Of a DNA stretch of 64,000 nt, positions 62,301 to 64,000 are shown piece after piece. The translations under genes were made by a program, and so were the position numbers. The notes beneath the pieces are model-generated. The model did no database searches, was not told where the DNA came from, and saw only the letters and a program-made list of their open reading frames with translations. The stretch comes from Microbulbifer rhizosphaerae (lineage in GTDB: Bacteria > Pseudomonadota > Gammaproteobacteria > Pseudomonadales > Cellvibrionaceae), in contig NZ_JACHWZ010000015.1 in NCBI RefSeq assembly GCF_014191725.1, positions 62,001 through 126,000 on the forward strand, in the 5' to 3' direction. Every line of letters begins with the position of its first letter. The stretch's first letter is position 1.

Positions 62301-63078
62301 TCTGGGGTACGTTGGAGCCCCACACGATCAGGTAATTGGAGTTGTACCAGTCGGCGGATTCCGGCACGTCGGTCTGCTCACCCCAGACCTGCGGCGAGGC
62401 CGGCGGCAGGTCGCAATACCAGTCGTAGAAGCTCAGGCAGTTGCCGCCTATCAGGGACAGGTAGCGGGCACCCGCGGCGTAGGACACCATGGACATGGCG
62501 GGAATCGGAGAAAATCCGGTTACCCGGTCCGGGCCATAGGTTTTGGTGGTGTACACATTAGACGCGGCGATCAGTTCGTTCACCTCATTCCATTCGATGC
62601 GCACGAAGCCGCCCATGCCGCGGCACTCCTTGTAGGACCTGGCTTTTTCCGGGTCTTCGACGATACTGGCCCAGGCATCCACCGGATCGACGTGCTGCAG
62701 CCTGGCCTGGCGCCAGAGCTGTACCAGGCGCTTGCGGATTTTCGGGTACTTGAGGCGGTTGGCCGAGTACATGTACCAGGAGTAGCTGGCTCCCCGGGGG
62801 CAGCCTCTCGGTTCGTGGTTGGGGAGATCCGGGCGCGTGCGTGGATAGTCGGTCTGCTGGGTTTCCCAGGTGACCAGCCCGTCTTTTACATAGATTTTCC
62901 AGCTGCAGGAGCCGGTACAGTTCACCCCATGGGTGGAGCGCACAATTTTGTCGAACTGCCAGCGGCGGCGATAACCATCCTCCCAGCTGCGGTCGTCCCA
63001 GGTTTTTTCACCGTGGCCGTCCGCGAAGGGCTCTTTGCGCTTTTTGAAATATTTCAGTCGGTCCAGAAAGTGGCTCAT
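59299..63078 (-). CDS. narG: respiratory nitrate reductase alpha subunit
   Basis: 1259 residues, full NarG length. The N-terminus has the FS0 cluster ligands STHGVNCTGSCSWKIYV and GCPRGASYSWYMYSANR; the Mo-ligand Asp region is GEQTDVPESADWYNSNY; later RLVSPNGSVGYRWGEPS. No twin-arginine signal of exported type is needed because NarG is cytoplasmic. Binds bis-MGD and reduces nitrate to nitrite with quinol electrons. First gene of narGHJI-ppiC, divergent from narX. Confidence 0.98.
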   Translation of the reverse strand: MSHFLDRLKYFKKRKEPFADGHGEKTWDDRSWEDGYRRRWQFDKIVRSTHGVNCTGSCSWKIYVKDGLVTWETQQTDYPRTRPDLPNHEPRGCPRGASYSWYMYSANRLKYPKIRKRLVQLWRQARLQHVDPVDAWASIVEDPEKARSYKECRGMGGFVRIEWNEVNELIAASNVYTTKTYGPDRVTGFSPIPAMSMVSYAAGARYLSLIGGNCLSFYDWYCDLPPASPQVWGEQTDVPESADWYNSNYLIVWGSNVPQTRTPDAHFLSEVRYKGAKTCVITSDYSECSKFGDTWLAPRQGTDAALAMAFGHVILKEFHVDKPSAYFTEYVRTYTDMPMLVMLEEKDGRLVQGRFLRASDLADNLGQDNNPEWKTIAVNDDGRLVSPNGSVGYRWGEPSAKEGRGKWNLEQRDGVDGSELKLKLSLRDCADEVVKVAFPYFGGQAHEYDYFQHTNHSEVIDYKVPVKKITSADGNTIVVASVYDLTLANYGVEHGLDDPNCAHSYGEDKPYTPAWQEAITGVRPEDVIRVAREFATTADKTRGRSMVIVGAALNHWYHMDMNYRGLINMLMLCGCVGQSGGGWAHYVGQEKLRPQTGWTPLAFALDWQRPPRHMNGTSFFYNHSSQWRYEKLEMSEVISPLADREKWSGSIIDFNSRAERMGWLPSAPQLGTNPLRLASEAAAAGMNLKDYVVQQLESGELKFANQDPDNPRNFPRNLFIWRSNLLGSSGKGHEYMLRHLLGTRHGLMGVDLGESGGKKPEDVAWHDTPSEGKVDLLVTLDFRMSTTCLYSDIVLPTATWYEKDDMNTSDMHPFIHPLTRAVDPAWQARSDWEIFKGIAKKFSELTEGHLGVETDLVTLPIHHDTPAEIAQPFGVKAWWKGECDLVPGVTAPSMIPVERDYPNTYNRFTSIGPLLEKLGNGGKGISWNTDKEVDFLKKLNRTYSEDSARDGRAKIESAIDAAEMILSLAPETNGQVAVKAWAALGEITGRDHTHLARPKEEEKIRFNDIVAQPRKIISSPTWSGLEDEHVSYNAGYTNVHEYIPWRTITGRQQFYQDHEWMRDFGETLCVYKPPVNLKTVEPVLNRKSNGNKEILLNWITPHQKWGIHSTYSDNLLMLTLSRGGPIVWMSERDAKLAGVEDNDWIEIFNVNGAIAARAVVSQRVPEGMAMMYHAQERIVNTPGAETTGTRGGIHNSVTRAVMKPTHMIGGYAQQSYGFNYYGTVGCNRDEFVIVRKMNKVDWLDGEDAKVTEVAGGASE

Positions 63079-63184
63079 GCTTTACTCCGAGACGAAAATG
63101 CCGGTGTCTTGCCGTGGATGAAAGCAATATAAAAGGTGCGACAGATGAATTCACCGGGGTGCCGCCGTGGCAAAAATGACCGCC

Positions 63185-63206
63185 TACCCCCTAAGTGGTA
63201 GGGGTA
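63185..63206. promoter_or_regulatory. NarL 7-2-7 site between narG and narX
   Basis: TACCCCC-TA-AGTGGTA (63185-63200) is an inverted pair of NarL heptamers with 2-base spacing; AGGGGTA (63200-63206) adds another heptamer. Located about 110 bases upstream of narG and 160 upstream of narX. TACTACC near 63306 is a further half-site. No clear FNR/Anr box is visible in 63079-63362. Confidence 0.6.
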
Positions 63207-63362
63207 TTGCAGGTGTCGGGTAGCCGCGGCCGCAGCTGGTCCTGCGCGGCGTGGCCGGCGGGTCGGAGGAGGGGCCGGCGGGACTCATTGCGGTTTTTTG
63301 GGGGTACTACCAAATACAGTGGTGTCGGGCATAATGAGTGCCGTACCTGCGGAGAATTTCCT

Positions 63363-64000
63363 ATGGGCAATGTACTGAATCGCATCCGCCAATCCATTGT
63401 GTTCCGTATCGGCGTGCTGATGCTGCTCACCGTTGTAGTGGCCATCGGCTCCATGGTGGCCTCCTATGTCATCTCCGATGCGGCGGAAAACGACGCCGCC
63501 GCCGTCAACCTGTCCGGTTCGCTGCGCGCCATGACCTACAAATCGGTGGCCACCGCCTCCAGTGGTGACCGGTTAGCCACGCAGAATCTGGCGGAACAGA
63601 TATCCGCGCGCCTGGATCATATCGCCGCCATCTCGGAATTCTCTCCCGCCGATCACCAGCCGGAGGCACAGAATTTTCGCGAGGTTAGCCGGGAGTGGCA
63701 GCAACATATCCTGCCGTTGCTGACATCCGTCGCCAGTGGGGAAAGCCGCATCAGCGAAGGCGAACTCCTCAGCACCGCTGAGTCATTTGTGGATCGGGTG
63801 GACACCCTGGTACTGGATTACCAGCACACCGCGGAACACAAAGTCGAGTTGCTGCGCCTGGTCCAGCTCGGCTCTCTGTTCGCTACCGTCATACTGGTCT
63901 ATTTTTCCCTCTTCTCGCTGTCCCGCTCGGTGGAGCAGCCGCTGCGCAAACTGATCGCCAGCTGTCGCGATATCGCCAGGGGCAACTTCCGCCAAAAGCT
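63363..64000 (+). CDS. narX: nitrate/nitrite sensor histidine kinase, 3' part outside window
   Basis: Open frame from ATG 63363 (GGAG 8 bases upstream) to the window edge, 212 codons. First transmembrane helix about 15-38 (FRIGVLMLLTVVVAIGSMVA), then the periplasmic P-box DAAAVNLSGSLRAMTYKS, which binds nitrate in NarX/NarQ, a helical sensor domain to about 165, a second helix about 168-190 and the beginning of a HAMP domain (SVEQPLRKLIASCRDIARGN). Divergent from narG. A narL-like response regulator is expected beyond the edge. Could be NarQ-type; NarX is preferred from position. Confidence 0.88.
   Translation, partial: MGNVLNRIRQSIVFRIGVLMLLTVVVAIGSMVASYVISDAAENDAAAVNLSGSLRAMTYKSVATASSGDRLATQNLAEQISARLDHIAAISEFSPADHQPEAQNFREVSREWQQHILPLLTSVASGESRISEGELLSTAESFVDRVDTLVLDYQHTAEHKVELLRLVQLGSLFATVILVYFSLFSLSRSVEQPLRKLIASCRDIARGNFRQK

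Noticed and set aside
59437..63132. 1231-codon plus-strand frame opposite narG
   Set aside because: Antisense shadow of a well-conserved narG; no domain is recognisable in it.

Overview
The window is a GC-rich chromosomal segment from a Gram-negative gammaproteobacterium. Evidence for this is the overall gene set (HolD-like/RimI pair, RF3, Aas-like acyltransferase, UbiTUV), outer-membrane and periplasmic proteins, and Fur-, NarL- and FNR/Anr-like sites. A marine, Microbulbifer/Cellvibrionales-like denitrifier or nitrate respirer is my inference; no rRNA or other species marker is present. No tRNA, rRNA, CRISPR array or intact transposase was seen.

Left part (1-10.8 kb): housekeeping and accessory genes: a partial cyclic-nucleotide-binding protein, a chalcone-isomerase-like/TonB fusion, an M13 metallopeptidase lipoprotein, a small XRE regulator with its membrane partner, an MFS-PlsC fusion, RtcA overlapping a DUF72 protein, and a catalase. 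Several classes of palindromic repeats sit between genes.

Island (about 10.9-16.0 kb): AT-rich DNA with a sulfotransferase, an unusual desaturase, the dead remnant of a group II intron (probably the class C type that targets attC), and three small promoterless gene cassettes on the minus strand separated by attC-like imperfect palindromes. This looks like a fragment of an integron cassette array. No integrase is visible.

Middle (16-34 kb): M28 aminopeptidase, TauE-like exporter, acyltransferase, RF3, M24 aminopeptidase P, MATE exporter, RimI/HolD-like/LeuA operon, an MBOAT/SGNH O-acyltransferase pair, an OhrR-like regulator with glutathione peroxidase, and a cytochrome c-FTR1 iron permease behind a Fur box.

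34.2-39.3 kb: a compact minus-strand operon of bactofilin, a tandem methyltransferase-like protein, a ZorA-like MotA/TolQ protein with a long coiled coil, a ZorB-like OmpA/MotB protein and a cysteine-rich protein. None of the known Zorya effectors is present; this is the best candidate for an undescribed system.

Right part (39.6-64 kb): a coherent anaerobic nitrate-respiration supercluster. It holds molybdate uptake (modABC), molybdenum cofactor synthesis (moaA, mobA, moaB, moaC, moaD, moaE), an outer-membrane barrel, two NarK transporters, a PP2C-kinase fusion, a universal stress protein, oxygen-independent ubiquinone synthesis (ubiTUV), narGHJI with a PpiC isomerase, and a divergent narX-like sensor kinase cut by the window edge.
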